A stretch of DNA of 64,000 bases from Bradyrhizobium betae. Its GTDB lineage: Bacteria > Pseudomonadota > Alphaproteobacteria > Rhizobiales > Xanthobacteraceae. The DNA lies in the NCBI RefSeq assembly GCF_004123905.1, contig NZ_MZXW01000057.1, forward strand, positions 1 through 64,000, given 5' to 3'. The notes under the pieces are model-generated. The model was given only the letters and a program-made list of their open reading frames with translations. It did not search any database and was not told where the DNA came from. Position numbers and translations under genes: made by a program. This document shows positions 8,850 through 15,758 of the stretch, piece by piece. Numbering within the stretch: position 1 is the first letter of the stretch; every line of letters starts with the position of its first letter.

Positions 8850-9881
8850 ATGAATATTCCCGTTCGTATCGGCATGGACACTTCGAAGTCGGTGTTCCAG
8901 CTTCACGGTGTTGATGAGAATGAGGTAGTGGTCGTTCGGCGCCAGTTTCGGCGAGCCGAGATGATCCGCTACTTCGAGCGGCTTCCGCCAGTTCTCGTCG
9001 CCATCGAGTCCTGCGGCAGCTCGCACCATTGGGGACGCCTGCTGCAATCGTTTGGACACGTGGTAAAGCTAATCCCACCTCAGTATGTGAAGGCCTACGG
9101 AAACGCGGCAAGAACGACGCGGCCGGTGCCGAGGCGCTGTGCGAGGCGGTTACCCGGCCCAGCATGCGGTTCGTACCGGTGAAATCGAAGGAACGGCAAG
9201 CGGGTTGCATGTTGATGACCGTGCGAGAACGCCTGGTCAGCGTGAAGTCTCAGCTCTCCAATGCTTTCAGAAGCTATGCCGCTGAGTTTGGTATCGTCGG
9301 CCCCGCCGGCCGGCAGAACGTAGCCGCACTCATCAAACGTGTGCTGGAAGACGATAGCCTGCCGGAAATGGCGCGGGATCTCTTCCGCTTTCAGGCGGAC
9401 GAGTATGCTGCGGCTGAAGCCCGCCTGGCGAAGATCGAGGCCAAGCTGATGAAGTGGCATCGCGATGATGACATCAGCAGGCGTATTGCGACAATTCCCG
9501 GCATCGGTCCGATTGGGTCGTCGATGCTCAGCATGAAGGCACCACCGCCCGAGACGTTCAGATAGGGTCGCGACTTTGCGGCATGGCTCGGACTGACACC
9601 AAGGATCATTCAACCGGCGGCCGGCAAAGACTCGGCGGCATTACAAAGGCTGGAGATTCTGTACTGCGATCGACGTTGATTGTCGGGCCACCGCGCTGCT
9701 GAGGCATATCCGCAAGGGTCGTCATAAGCCCACACCATGGCTCGCCTCACTGCTGGAGCGAAAGCCGCCGAAATTGGTTGCGGTGGCATTGGCCAACAAG
9801 TTTGCCCGCATCGCTTTGGCGCTTGATGATATCGGGCGGCGTGTACAACCAGCCGGTAGCAGCCATGCCGACTTGATCTGA
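8850..9881 (+). pseudogene. IS110-family transposase, frameshifted (copy 1)
   Basis: The RuvC-like N-terminus IGMDTSKSVFQLHGVDENE and IESCGSSHHWGRLLQ is followed near 9100 by a 1-nt loss (expected GKNDAADAEALCEAV, seen in the next frame as KNDAAGAEALCEAV). A TAG stop at about 9563 interrupts the C-terminal transposase_20 domain (ATIPGIGPIGSSML | GRDFAAWLGLTP). A third frame carries RHIRKGRHKP and the family ending VAVALANKFARIALA. Length and order match a full IS110 transposase of about 340 residues, so the whole gene was once present. Confidence 0.85.
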
Positions 9882-10283
9882 AATCGGGCGCGAGCGAGGT
9901 TGCTCGGCGGATTGCCCACGAACTTGCAGCACGCAGTAGATGGAAGGACCGATCGGTCGATACGCGCGAGCTTCCGAAGATTACACTGGCACCACGAGTG
10001 TCGCCCATGTGCTTGGAGCGTGCGTAGCGAACACCATCTCGGCCAGCGGACTTTGTCCGCGCAAACAGGCCGGACATCTGATAGCAAGCGATCTGGTCGG
10101 AAGTCTGCTACAATCCTGACAAGTGGGGGGCCGTCCACATCTGCAATGTCTAACCCCCGACGCGCAGTAGCTCGCGCGCGTTCCGGGGCGCTCATTGAGA
10201 GCGTGAGGCTGCTTGGTCATCCAAGGTTCAGGGAGGAACGCCTAACTTGGTTGGCGGGGATAGTCTCCGCTGGAGTAGCATAG
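9882..10283. other. Gene-free stretch after the IS110 relic
   Basis: About 400 bases. I find no ORF with convincing protein features on either strand. The end carries the promoter/RBS region of the next small exported protein (GGAG about ten bases before its ATG). Confidence 0.4.
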
Positions 10284-10532
10284 ATGAAATTCACACTTAC
10301 TCTTGCCGCCCTGGCCGTTCTCGGTGGGACCGCATTCACAATTGCAACGGCATCGGCAATGCCAGTTGCTCCGCTGGGACAATCCAACAACGTCGCGAAC
10401 GTTGAGACAGTAGCCCTGGTGTGCGGCCGGCACGGATGTGTCCGAACTCGCCCGGTCTATCGTCCCGCCTATCGCCGCGGCGTAGTCGTCGTCCGTCGGC
10501 CTTATGCCCATCGGTACTATCGGCGCTACTGA
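10284..10532 (+). CDS. Small exported Arg/Tyr-rich protein
   Basis: An 82-residue product with a clear Sec signal peptide (MKFTLTLAALAVLGGTAFTI, cleavage probably after ASA near residue 25). The mature part has a CGRHGC pair and a basic, Arg/Tyr/Val-rich tail ending RPYAHRYYRRY. Similar short exported proteins with a CG..GC pair are common in Bradyrhizobium. A GGAG lies upstream of the ATG. The gene is monocistronic and is followed by a hairpin at 10587-10608. Function unknown, periplasmic location expected. Confidence 0.75.
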   Translation: MKFTLTLAALAVLGGTAFTIATASAMPVAPLGQSNNVANVETVALVCGRHGCVRTRPVYRPAYRRGVVVVRRPYAHRYYRRY

Positions 10533-10586
10533 TTCAGACTTTCGTTCAAACGAAAGCCCTGCCGGCGTAAACCGGCGCACAGAAAG

Positions 10587-10608
10587 AGGCCGCCAACCAA
10601 GGCGGCCT
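10587..10608 (+). terminator. Hairpin after the small exported protein gene
   Basis: AGGCCGCC and GGCGGCCT are perfect 8-bp arms with a 6-nt loop, followed by TAGCTCTTGTTTT. A smaller GC hairpin (10561-10576) precedes it. The position about 55 bases after the stop supports a terminator, although the T-run is delayed. Confidence 0.55.
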
Positions 10609-10670
10609 TAGCTCTTGTTTTCCGCAGGCGGATACACTCGCGTTCGCAACGTGTTCACGGGCGGACTAAA

Positions 10671-10692
10671 TACCTTGAGATAGCTCAAGGTA
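10671..10692. promoter_or_regulatory. Perfect 9-bp palindrome (possible operator)
   Basis: TACCTTGAG and CTCAAGGTA are perfect inverted arms around ATAG. It lies between two convergent small genes and is not followed by a T-run on either strand. It could be a protein-binding site or the remains of one. Confidence 0.35.
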
Positions 10693-10728
10693 AGCACAAA
10701 ACGGAAACACGGCACTGAGCACGATTCC

Positions 10729-10929
10729 TTAGTTCGGAGATTGTAGGCCGGGAGAGCTCAGCCAATCGCTGATATGCGCGCCAGTATTAGCTAACCGTGC
10801 TTTCCTAAGAAGTGCCTCGCGTTCCGCGCCTGCCGGTAATGCGCTGGCCTGCTCCTTGTACCTTGTTGCCAGTTCGGCCAATCGTTCCTCAAGAGAGTAG
10901 GTCTGCTTCACTCGGCGGCGCTCCGTCAT
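10729..10929 (-). CDS. Small conserved hypothetical, charged helical
   Basis: A 66-residue protein, MTERRRVKQTYSLEERLAEL followed by ATRYKEQASALPAGAEREAL and a tail HISDWLSSPGLQSPN. I recognise this as a very common Bradyrhizobium family of one-domain helical proteins ending in a W-L-x-SPGLQ-type tail, often present in many paralogues per genome. The ATG at 10929 gives the standard N-terminus; the longer frame to 10989 adds an unrelated leader. No function is known to me. Confidence 0.7.
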   Translation of the reverse strand: MTERRRVKQTYSLEERLAELATRYKEQASALPAGAEREALLRKARLANTGAHISDWLSSPGLQSPN

Positions 10930-11003
10930 GGCGCTTTCCTCGGCCGTTAACAACGACTCCAAAACCAGAAAACCTAAGTTCAGTTCCAACGGGGGGAACG
11001 AAC

Positions 11004-11153
11004 TTAGCCCCTGAACATTCTAATAAGGGAGATTAGCCCGCCAGCGTGAACCGGCGGGCCTTTGATCCTCACTGCGCTTGCTTCTTTGTCGAGGTCGGCG
11101 GCTTCCCTGTGCCGCTCTTCGGGGGACCATAATCGCTGAGTTACGTCCGCCAT
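11004..11153 (-). CDS. Doubtful small ORF
   Basis: The frame from the ATG at 11153 gives MADVTQRLWSPEERHREAAD and DKEASAVRIKG, which looks protein-like in its first 30 residues. The 3' part runs through a GC hairpin (11036-11059), which argues that the true coding end is earlier or that this is a remnant. No relative recognised. Confidence 0.3.
   Translation of the reverse strand: MADVTQRLWSPEERHREAADLDKEASAVRIKGPPVHAGGLISLIRMFRG
11036..11059 (+). terminator. GC hairpin with short T-run
   Basis: GCCCGCC and GGCGGGC arms are separated by ten bases and followed by CTTTG in plus orientation. No clear plus-strand gene ends just upstream, so its partner gene is unknown or lost. Confidence 0.35.
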
Positions 11154-11178
11154 AGCCCCAGCCTTGCAATCCATTTTG

Positions 11179-11322
11179 TTAGCCGATGCTGGCGATGTCA
11201 TGAAGCCGGCGGCGATCATGGCCGCCCCCGAATGTAGCGATTATCTCAGCAGAGCGAAGCAGCTCCCCCACGTCGTCCGCGTGTGTCTCGCCGTTGTGGA
11301 GAATCGGGAAGTAGTAACGCAT
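11179..11322 (-). CDS. Short DUF6894-like protein, probably truncated
   Basis: The ATG at 11322 gives MRYYFPILHNGETHADDVGE, then LLRSAEIIATFGGG. The start matches the N-terminal beta-hairpin of DUF6894 micro-proteins (RYYFDxHNGxxxxDDxGxEL). The family normally continues with an alanine-rich helix of about 40 residues; here the sequence diverges after residue 26 and stops at 47 residues. It is therefore probably a broken member. Confidence 0.45.
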   Translation of the reverse strand: MRYYFPILHNGETHADDVGELLRSAEIIATFGGGHDRRRLHDIASIG

Positions 11323-11561
11323 AGCCGCGGCCCTCGTCCTTTAGCCGCGATCATGCCCACATGTCGGGGCGGCCCGCACCTGTCAAAACGACAGGGTCTC
11401 GCGAGCGGATCACCGGGTGCCCTCCTCACAGCCCCCACAGCGTGTGTCGTCGTTGACCCGCAGCAACAACGCTCGACGCATCCCGCTAGACGGCGTGGTA
11501 ACAATACGTGACCTTGTCCCCTTGGGCACTTGGCTGGCGCCGACAACCTACCGAAACCGAC

Positions 11562-11807
11562 TCAATTGGCTTTAAACACCACGCCGACGCGAGTATCACT
11601 GGACCAAACGAGACGACAATCTCTGATGATACGGTCTCTTTCCAACATCATCTTGAATGTGGCACGCATGTGCAGCTTCGTCGGTAGCTCGATCCCAGCC
11701 CCGTCCTCCGAGATGTTGAAAACGCGGCAACGTTGGCTGCCGCCATCTCAAAAAATGTATGCGACCAAGTCGACGTCCGAACGATCGATCTTCCGGCGAT
11801 CCGACAT
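11562..11807 (-). pseudogene. PilZ-domain protein interrupted by one in-frame TGA
   Basis: The frame reads MSDRRKIDRSDVDLVAYIF, then TGA at 11748-11750, then DGGSQRCRVFNISEDGAGIE and RDCRLVWSSDTRVGVVF to a normal TGA. Apart from the one stop, the 81 codons make a complete small PilZ protein: a basic start (RRKI-type), then N-I-S-x-x-G-A-x-I, then the last strand. The stop falls just after a run of six T. The downstream part stays in frame, so this is a nonsense change, not an indel. It lies seven bases downstream of the next gene on the same strand and was probably co-transcribed. Confidence 0.75.
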
Positions 11808-11813
11808 GATTAC

Positions 11814-12062
11814 TTATCCTTGAGTTGACGCGGCTGTCTCGGGTCCTTCATTGGTCGAAGCTATTTCAAGCAGTCTAAACTGCCTCGCGATCCGTGTTGC
11901 CAAGCGCGACCGCTCTTTGGCTAACTCTCTCTCATAGTCGGATACGTCGTGTCCGTCTCGCTTAAGGACCTCGATCAGGATCGTTTGGCTCTGAACATAG
12001 GTCACCTTGTCAGCGATCTCTCGCGTCAAAACAGCCAGCTCGTCATCATTATCTGATGTCAC
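11814..12062 (-). CDS. Conserved small helical hypothetical protein, GTG start
   Basis: An 82-residue, strongly helical and charged protein containing LTREIADKVTYVQSQTILIE and DYERELAKERSRLATRIARQ, with predicted coiled-coil character. The GTG at 12062 is chosen because AAGGAG lies six bases upstream; the ATG at 12119 has no such site and adds unrelated residues. It is followed closely by the interrupted PilZ gene, suggesting a two-gene unit. It resembles short hypotheticals found in several Bradyrhizobium genomes; function unknown. Confidence 0.65.
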   Translation of the reverse strand: MTSDNDDELAVLTREIADKVTYVQSQTILIEVLKRDGHDVSDYERELAKERSRLATRIARQFRLLEIASTNEGPETAASTQG

Positions 12063-12296
12063 GGCGATCTCCTTGGTCGGACTGATCACGCGCAGAAAGG
12101 CGCTATTTTGCATGCCCAATACTTACAGATCGTTACGCGGGCACCCTGGACCGCCCCTATAGGCGCGTGGCCAGTTCGGCCCTGGCCAAGCAAGCTGGGT
12201 GCAAGCGCAACCTCGCGACGCTCCAAACCTGGAACTCATCATTTACCAGCATGCTATACGATGGTGGTCCGCAGCGCTTTTGCTGGCGAGAAATCG

Positions 12297-12509
12297 ATGT
12301 CCAACGATCGACAAGAGATCCGCCCGTGGTCGCCGGAAGAAGAAGCGCAACTACTTGCGCTACTCGATGAGGGCATGACTGCAACCGAGCTTGGCGAGCG
12401 CTTGGGTCGCAGTCGCCAGGCCGTCTACGGTCGGTTACAACGTTTCCGCAAGCAGCGAGGCCGAGTAAGCCGCACCAGCAGGCGCGCCTTCGCGCAATGG
12501 ATCGGTTAG
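12297..12509 (+). CDS. Small HTH protein (SANT/Myb-like), paralogue 1
   Basis: A 70-residue protein: RPWSPEEEAQLLALLDEGMT followed by ATELGERLGRSRQAVYGRLQ and a basic tail RFRKQRGR. This is a three-helix Myb/SANT- or GcrA-like DNA-binding domain (W-x-x-E-E-E, then a recognition helix in GRSRQAVYGRLQRF). A paralogue with the same length and layout is encoded at 21939-22151. Such one-domain proteins are common in Bradyrhizobium accessory DNA. Target unknown. Confidence 0.72.
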   Translation: MSNDRQEIRPWSPEEEAQLLALLDEGMTATELGERLGRSRQAVYGRLQRFRKQRGRVSRTSRRAFAQWIG

Positions 12510-12713
12510 CCGGCGGTGTCCCTCCCCGGCGCAGCAGCCGCCGCGGCTTTGCATCATTCATCCGGCAACAACCTTGCTCGGCAGTGCGGCGTCGTGTTGT
12601 GCGCGCCAGCTGGACGATCGCAACCGTCGAGGCAACGTACCCTCGAAGAGTGTTGACTTGCGCTGACCCTGAGGGAATGGACGGGATAGCGGAGAATTGC
12701 CTAAACTGACGCG

Positions 12714-12863
12714 ATGCACCGCGAAATCAAAGAGATGCTGATCGGTTCAGGCATCATAATCCTACTCGGCATCGGCATCATCGCATGGCCGCCCCTCGGC
12801 CTATTCGTTGATCGCTACTTTTTCTCGTACCTGAGACTGGCGCTGCAGTGGGCCATCTCTTGA
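12714..12863 (+). CDS. 49-residue membrane protein
   Basis: The ATG at 12714 opens a frame of 49 codons: a polar start (MHREIKEMLIGSG), a hydrophobic span IIILLGIGIIAWPPLGLFV, and an aromatic end. It looks like a real single-pass inner-membrane micro-protein. There is no strong RBS. The stop lies about 60 bases before the XRE-type gene, so the two could be co-transcribed. No relative recognised with certainty. Confidence 0.5.
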   Translation: MHREIKEMLIGSGIIILLGIGIIAWPPLGLFVDRYFFSYLRLALQWAIS

Positions 12864-12922
12864 AGCAAATCGGCACCGACCCTGAGACAGTTTCAGATTC
12901 CCCTCGCCGCGGCGTCCAAGGA

Positions 12923-13168
12923 ATGCCCGAAAATCCATTGAGTAACGAAAACGTCGCCGAAAGGCTCAAGGTCGTGCGAAAAGCCGTTGCCGGGACGCAG
13001 ACGGCGTTTTGTAAGCGCATCGGGATTGAAGTGCAGCGCTGGAACAATTTCGAACGGGGCCTGCCAAACAGCGGCGGCATTTTGTTGGTGCAAAAGAGTC
13101 CTGGCCTTACCTTGCATTGGTTATTCTTAGGGAAAAGCGGATGGGTTGCCACTCCAACTTCGCGATGA
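12923..13168 (+). pseudogene. XRE-type HTH protein, frameshifted near the C-terminus
   Basis: MPENPLSNENVAERLKVVRK, then AVAGTQTAFCKRIGIEVQRW and LTLHWLFLG form an HTH_3 domain of a type I know from Bradyrhizobium. Family members continue with KADGLPLQLRDELEFHN. That exact peptide is present here in the next frame from about 13138. The run GGGAAAAGCG has one A too many, so the present frame ends in an unrelated SGWVATPTSR. A one-base insertion in a homopolymer explains it. The DNA-binding core is intact, so the shortened protein might still work. Confidence 0.68.
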
Positions 13169-13330
13169 GTTGGAGTTCCACAACGCCGCAGCTACAACCC
13201 TGAACATGCGCGTCACTCCTGTCGGTGAAGGCGCGTTTAAATTTCGTTGCGCGTATTGGGTGAGTGCGCGGCTTGCGAACTGCGCCCTATGTTGTTAGAG
13301 ACGCGCCTTCAACATCGAAGGAGCATCGCT

Positions 13331-13510
13331 TTGCCTAAAAAGAAACAAGTAGTTCGCCGCGAGTGGACGAAGAATGACATCAAGGAACTTAAAGCGCACT
13401 CAAAGGCGCGAACGCCTGTCGCCAAAATATCCAAGGCAACCAAGCGCACCGTTGGTGCGCTCCGTCAGAAGGCGCTCAATCTCGGAATAGGCCTCGGGCA
13501 TCAGCGCTAA
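13331..13510 (+). CDS. Small basic HTH-like hypothetical protein, TTG start
   Basis: A 59-residue basic protein, KKKQVVRREWTKNDIKELKA followed by KISKATKRTVGALRQKALNL. It belongs to a family of short rhizobial proteins with a homeodomain-like fold (W-T-x-x-D/E, then a recognition helix in TVGALRQKA). The TTG at 13331 is preceded by AAGGAG with a 7-base spacer, which decides the start; the longer frame from 13247 adds unrelated sequence. A degraded relative of its N-terminal half lies at about 31570-31660. Confidence 0.68.
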   Translation: MPKKKQVVRREWTKNDIKELKAHSKARTPVAKISKATKRTVGALRQKALNLGIGLGHQR

Positions 13511-13870
13511 ATTGACGGTGGTCTAGGTGATACTGAGTCCGTTGAGCGAGCCGCCAAAAACCGATATGATTTAACGGTCGCATCTGCGCCGATCATGTGC
13601 AGACTGCTGCATCCGTTAAGGCCGCCGGAGAACTTCGCGGCTTTGGGGTTGAGGGCTCGCCATCCAGCCCCGGCGGGCCCTCCCTCCGTCAGCAAGACTT
13701 TTTCCCCGAGTGTGACCTCGACAACATTGCGGACTCGTGCCGTCGCTGTAGGCTTATCTCGCCGGGGCTGGAATCAATATTTCACGTCTTCATTTTACCC
13801 GGCTGGCCGCAGTGGTACGCCGCTGCGGCCTTTTCGTTTGGCGCCTATCTTCACGGCGCGTTTGGAGGGC
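13511..13870. other. Intergenic stretch with one strong hairpin
   Basis: No credible gene. GGCCGCAG (13805-13812) and CTGCGGCC (13823-13830) followed by TTTT form a good intrinsic terminator in plus orientation, although its gene is about 300 bases upstream or lost. Confidence 0.45.
13805..13834 (+). terminator. Intrinsic terminator
   Basis: Perfect 8-bp GC arms with a 10-base loop and a TTTT tract. It stands about 300 bases after the small HTH-like gene and 40 bases from the 3' end of the cold-shock relic on the other strand. Confidence 0.55.
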
Positions 13871-14052
13871 TCACCCCATCCGTAGATTTTCAGCCGAGTC
13901 GTTTCCGCGGTTGTTCACGACATCGAAGCTGCCAAGGACGTGTAACCAGCCTTCTCAACCGCTGAGATATGGACGAAGACGTCCTTGCCGCCGTTGTCAG
14001 GTTGAATGAACCCGTAACCCTTCGTCGGGTTGAACCACTTCACGGTCCCCAT
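13871..14052 (-). pseudogene. Cold-shock protein (CspA family), internal deletion
   Basis: The minus-strand start MGTVKWFNPTKGYGFIQPDN and VFVHISAVEKAGYTSLA is a perfect CspA start with RNP1 (KGYGFI) and RNP2 (VFVHIS). After TSLA the frame runs into ASMS and a stop at 13915. The normal C-terminus (SFDVVNNRGNDSAENLRMG) is present in another frame down to 13871. A deletion of about a dozen bases over the usual EGAKV segment, not divisible by three, explains both. The remaining 45-residue product lacks the last two beta strands and should not fold as an OB domain. Confidence 0.8.
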
Positions 14053-14412
14053 AGCCACTTAACTTCTCCGTTCTTCAAACAGGAAAACTAGTACTAGAGC
14101 TCAGACAAAAGCAAGGCTGATGCGGACGCGTATTTACGCAATGGATCGGATAGCCGAGGGTTGCTCACCCGTCACAACTCCAGTTTCTTGGCGTCCCTGA
14201 CCGCAGCCACAACGCTCGACGTGGCCTCCTGCTGGACAGCGTTGGCAACACTGCCGATCCGGGGTGCGCCTGTACGACTGCCAGCCTGTAAGCGGTTGTT
14301 TTCGGGATGCCAGTTTGTCTACGGCAGCAAGACGGACGTATTGAAGTCCGATGTACGATGATAGTCTTCTGTTTTTGCTGCTCGCGCTATTTGCTCTGAC
14401 GCCGTCCTGATA
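14053..14412. other. Gene-free stretch
   Basis: About 360 bases upstream of the chimeric IS110 ORF. I see no gene, repeat or RNA element here. Confidence 0.4.
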
Positions 14413-14439
14413 GTGCTTTTTTGTGCTGGGGAGGACATT

Positions 14440-15240
14440 ATGCGAGGCTCTCGCGCAATCCTTTACGAACGACTTAGCGAACTCGCTTCTCAACTCTCAG
14501 AGTTGGAGGATCTTCGAGATCTGGTGGAAGAAGCTGAGCGAAGCGCCCGCGGTGTGCCTCCATTACGCTTGACACATGCTCCTTCGCGCCGCCTTCGAAG
14601 TCGTAATCCGGGGGCCATGTCTGTCCGTCTCCGTCGCCACGCGCCACCAGCGGGGAATGCAGGAGCTATCAGCCTCCCGGATATCCTCGCGACGCGCACC
14701 GATGTGCTCTCGCCTCGCATGTTACGCATCATCGAGGATCTCGCGGGCGACTGGCGCCGGCGGGCTGCGCGTATCGAGGACCTCTCCCGCGAAATCGGGG
14801 CCTTGGCCCGTCAAGAAAAAGGCTGCGAGCGACTGATGACGGTGCCCGGCATTGGCCCGATCATCTCGAGCGCGATGGTGGCTGCGATCGGCACTGGAGA
14901 CGTGTTCTCGAAAGGCCGCGACTTCGGCGCCTGGCTTGGACTGGTGCCGAAGCAGATATCGACCGGCGACCGCACGATCCTCGGCAAGATATCAAGGCGC
15001 GGAAATCGGTACCTGCGCGCGCTGTTTGTGCAGGCCGCGTGGGTTGTGCTGGTCAAGGTCAAGGGTTGGGAGCGCTATGGCCTCAAATCTTGGATCGAAG
15101 CCGCCAAGAAACGATTGCACCACAACGTGCTGGCGATTGCGCTCGCCAACAAGCTCGCCCGGATCGCCTGGGCGGTTCTCAACAAGGGACGCGCCTTCGA
15201 GTGCGTCAACACGGAGGAGACGGCGTCCCGAGCTGCCTGA
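14440..15240 (+). pseudogene. Chimeric ORF: coiled-coil start fused to IS110 C-terminus (copy 2)
   Basis: The first 35-40 residues, RGSRAILYERLSELASQLSE and LEDLRDLVEEAE, look like the start of a small helical Bradyrhizobium hypothetical. From about 14680 the protein is the C-terminal two thirds of an IS110-family transposase: LPDILATRTDVLSPRMLRII, MTVPGIGPIISSAMVAAIGT, GRDFGAWLGLVPKQ, SWIEAAKKRLHHNVLAIALA. The IS110 catalytic N-terminal DEDD domain is absent. The join keeps one open frame of 266 codons. It is most likely an IS insertion followed by deletion. A different IS110 branch from copy 1 and copy 3. Confidence 0.72.
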
Positions 15241-15691
15241 TCCTCGCACCGTGCTCGGGGCCATCAAGGCGCGACCTAACCGCGGTAGAGCAAGACGTCA
15301 GGACAGCACGACGGCCGGCCTTGACGGCCCTTGCGCGGCGCGTCTGCGCGCGCAGGCCGGGACAAAGGAACGACCGCCAGGCACGAACTAAGGAACAGCA
15401 CGAAGTGAGGTGCGATCGATGACGTAACCAACATCCCTTACCCGCCGAGGTCTGCGAGAGGAATGAGACAACGATGGAGGATCGGTCTTCCCGGCGCATG
15501 CGAACACTGGTGACCCGAATGGCCCGTTCGAGGCCTGTCCGCTAATTAGCTCGAATGCGCGCTGATACCCATGATGGCCCGGAGCACAACACGCTCGAAT
15601 CAGAGGCCGGATACATTGATGCAAGACCGCATCTGCCAGGTTGACGAAACCTCTTGCAACGCGCGGCCGGACCATACATTGGGTCACAATC
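15241..15691. other. Probable end of IS110 copy 2 and gene-free DNA
   Basis: The first 150-200 bases after the transposase stop are probably the non-coding end of the insertion element. No terminal repeat is obvious, as expected for IS110. No gene seen. Confidence 0.35.
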
Positions 15692-15758
15692 GGCCTTTCG
15701 GTATCCCGGCTGCTGACTTCCGGTTGAGCACCGGGAATGGACATCATCGGCGCCGGTT
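15692..15758. repeat. 67-bp direct repeat, left copy (flanks histidine kinase)
   Basis: Aligned without gaps to 17959-18025 it matches at about 54 of 67 positions, with CTTCCGGTTGAGCA identical. Both copies are in the same direction and directly flank the histidine kinase relic. This may be a dispersed Bradyrhizobium intergenic repeat. Confidence 0.55.

Noticed and set aside
11241..11546. 101-codon minus-strand ORF
   Set aside because: Cys/Arg-rich with no pattern; another frame in the same place gives a recognisable DUF6894-like start.
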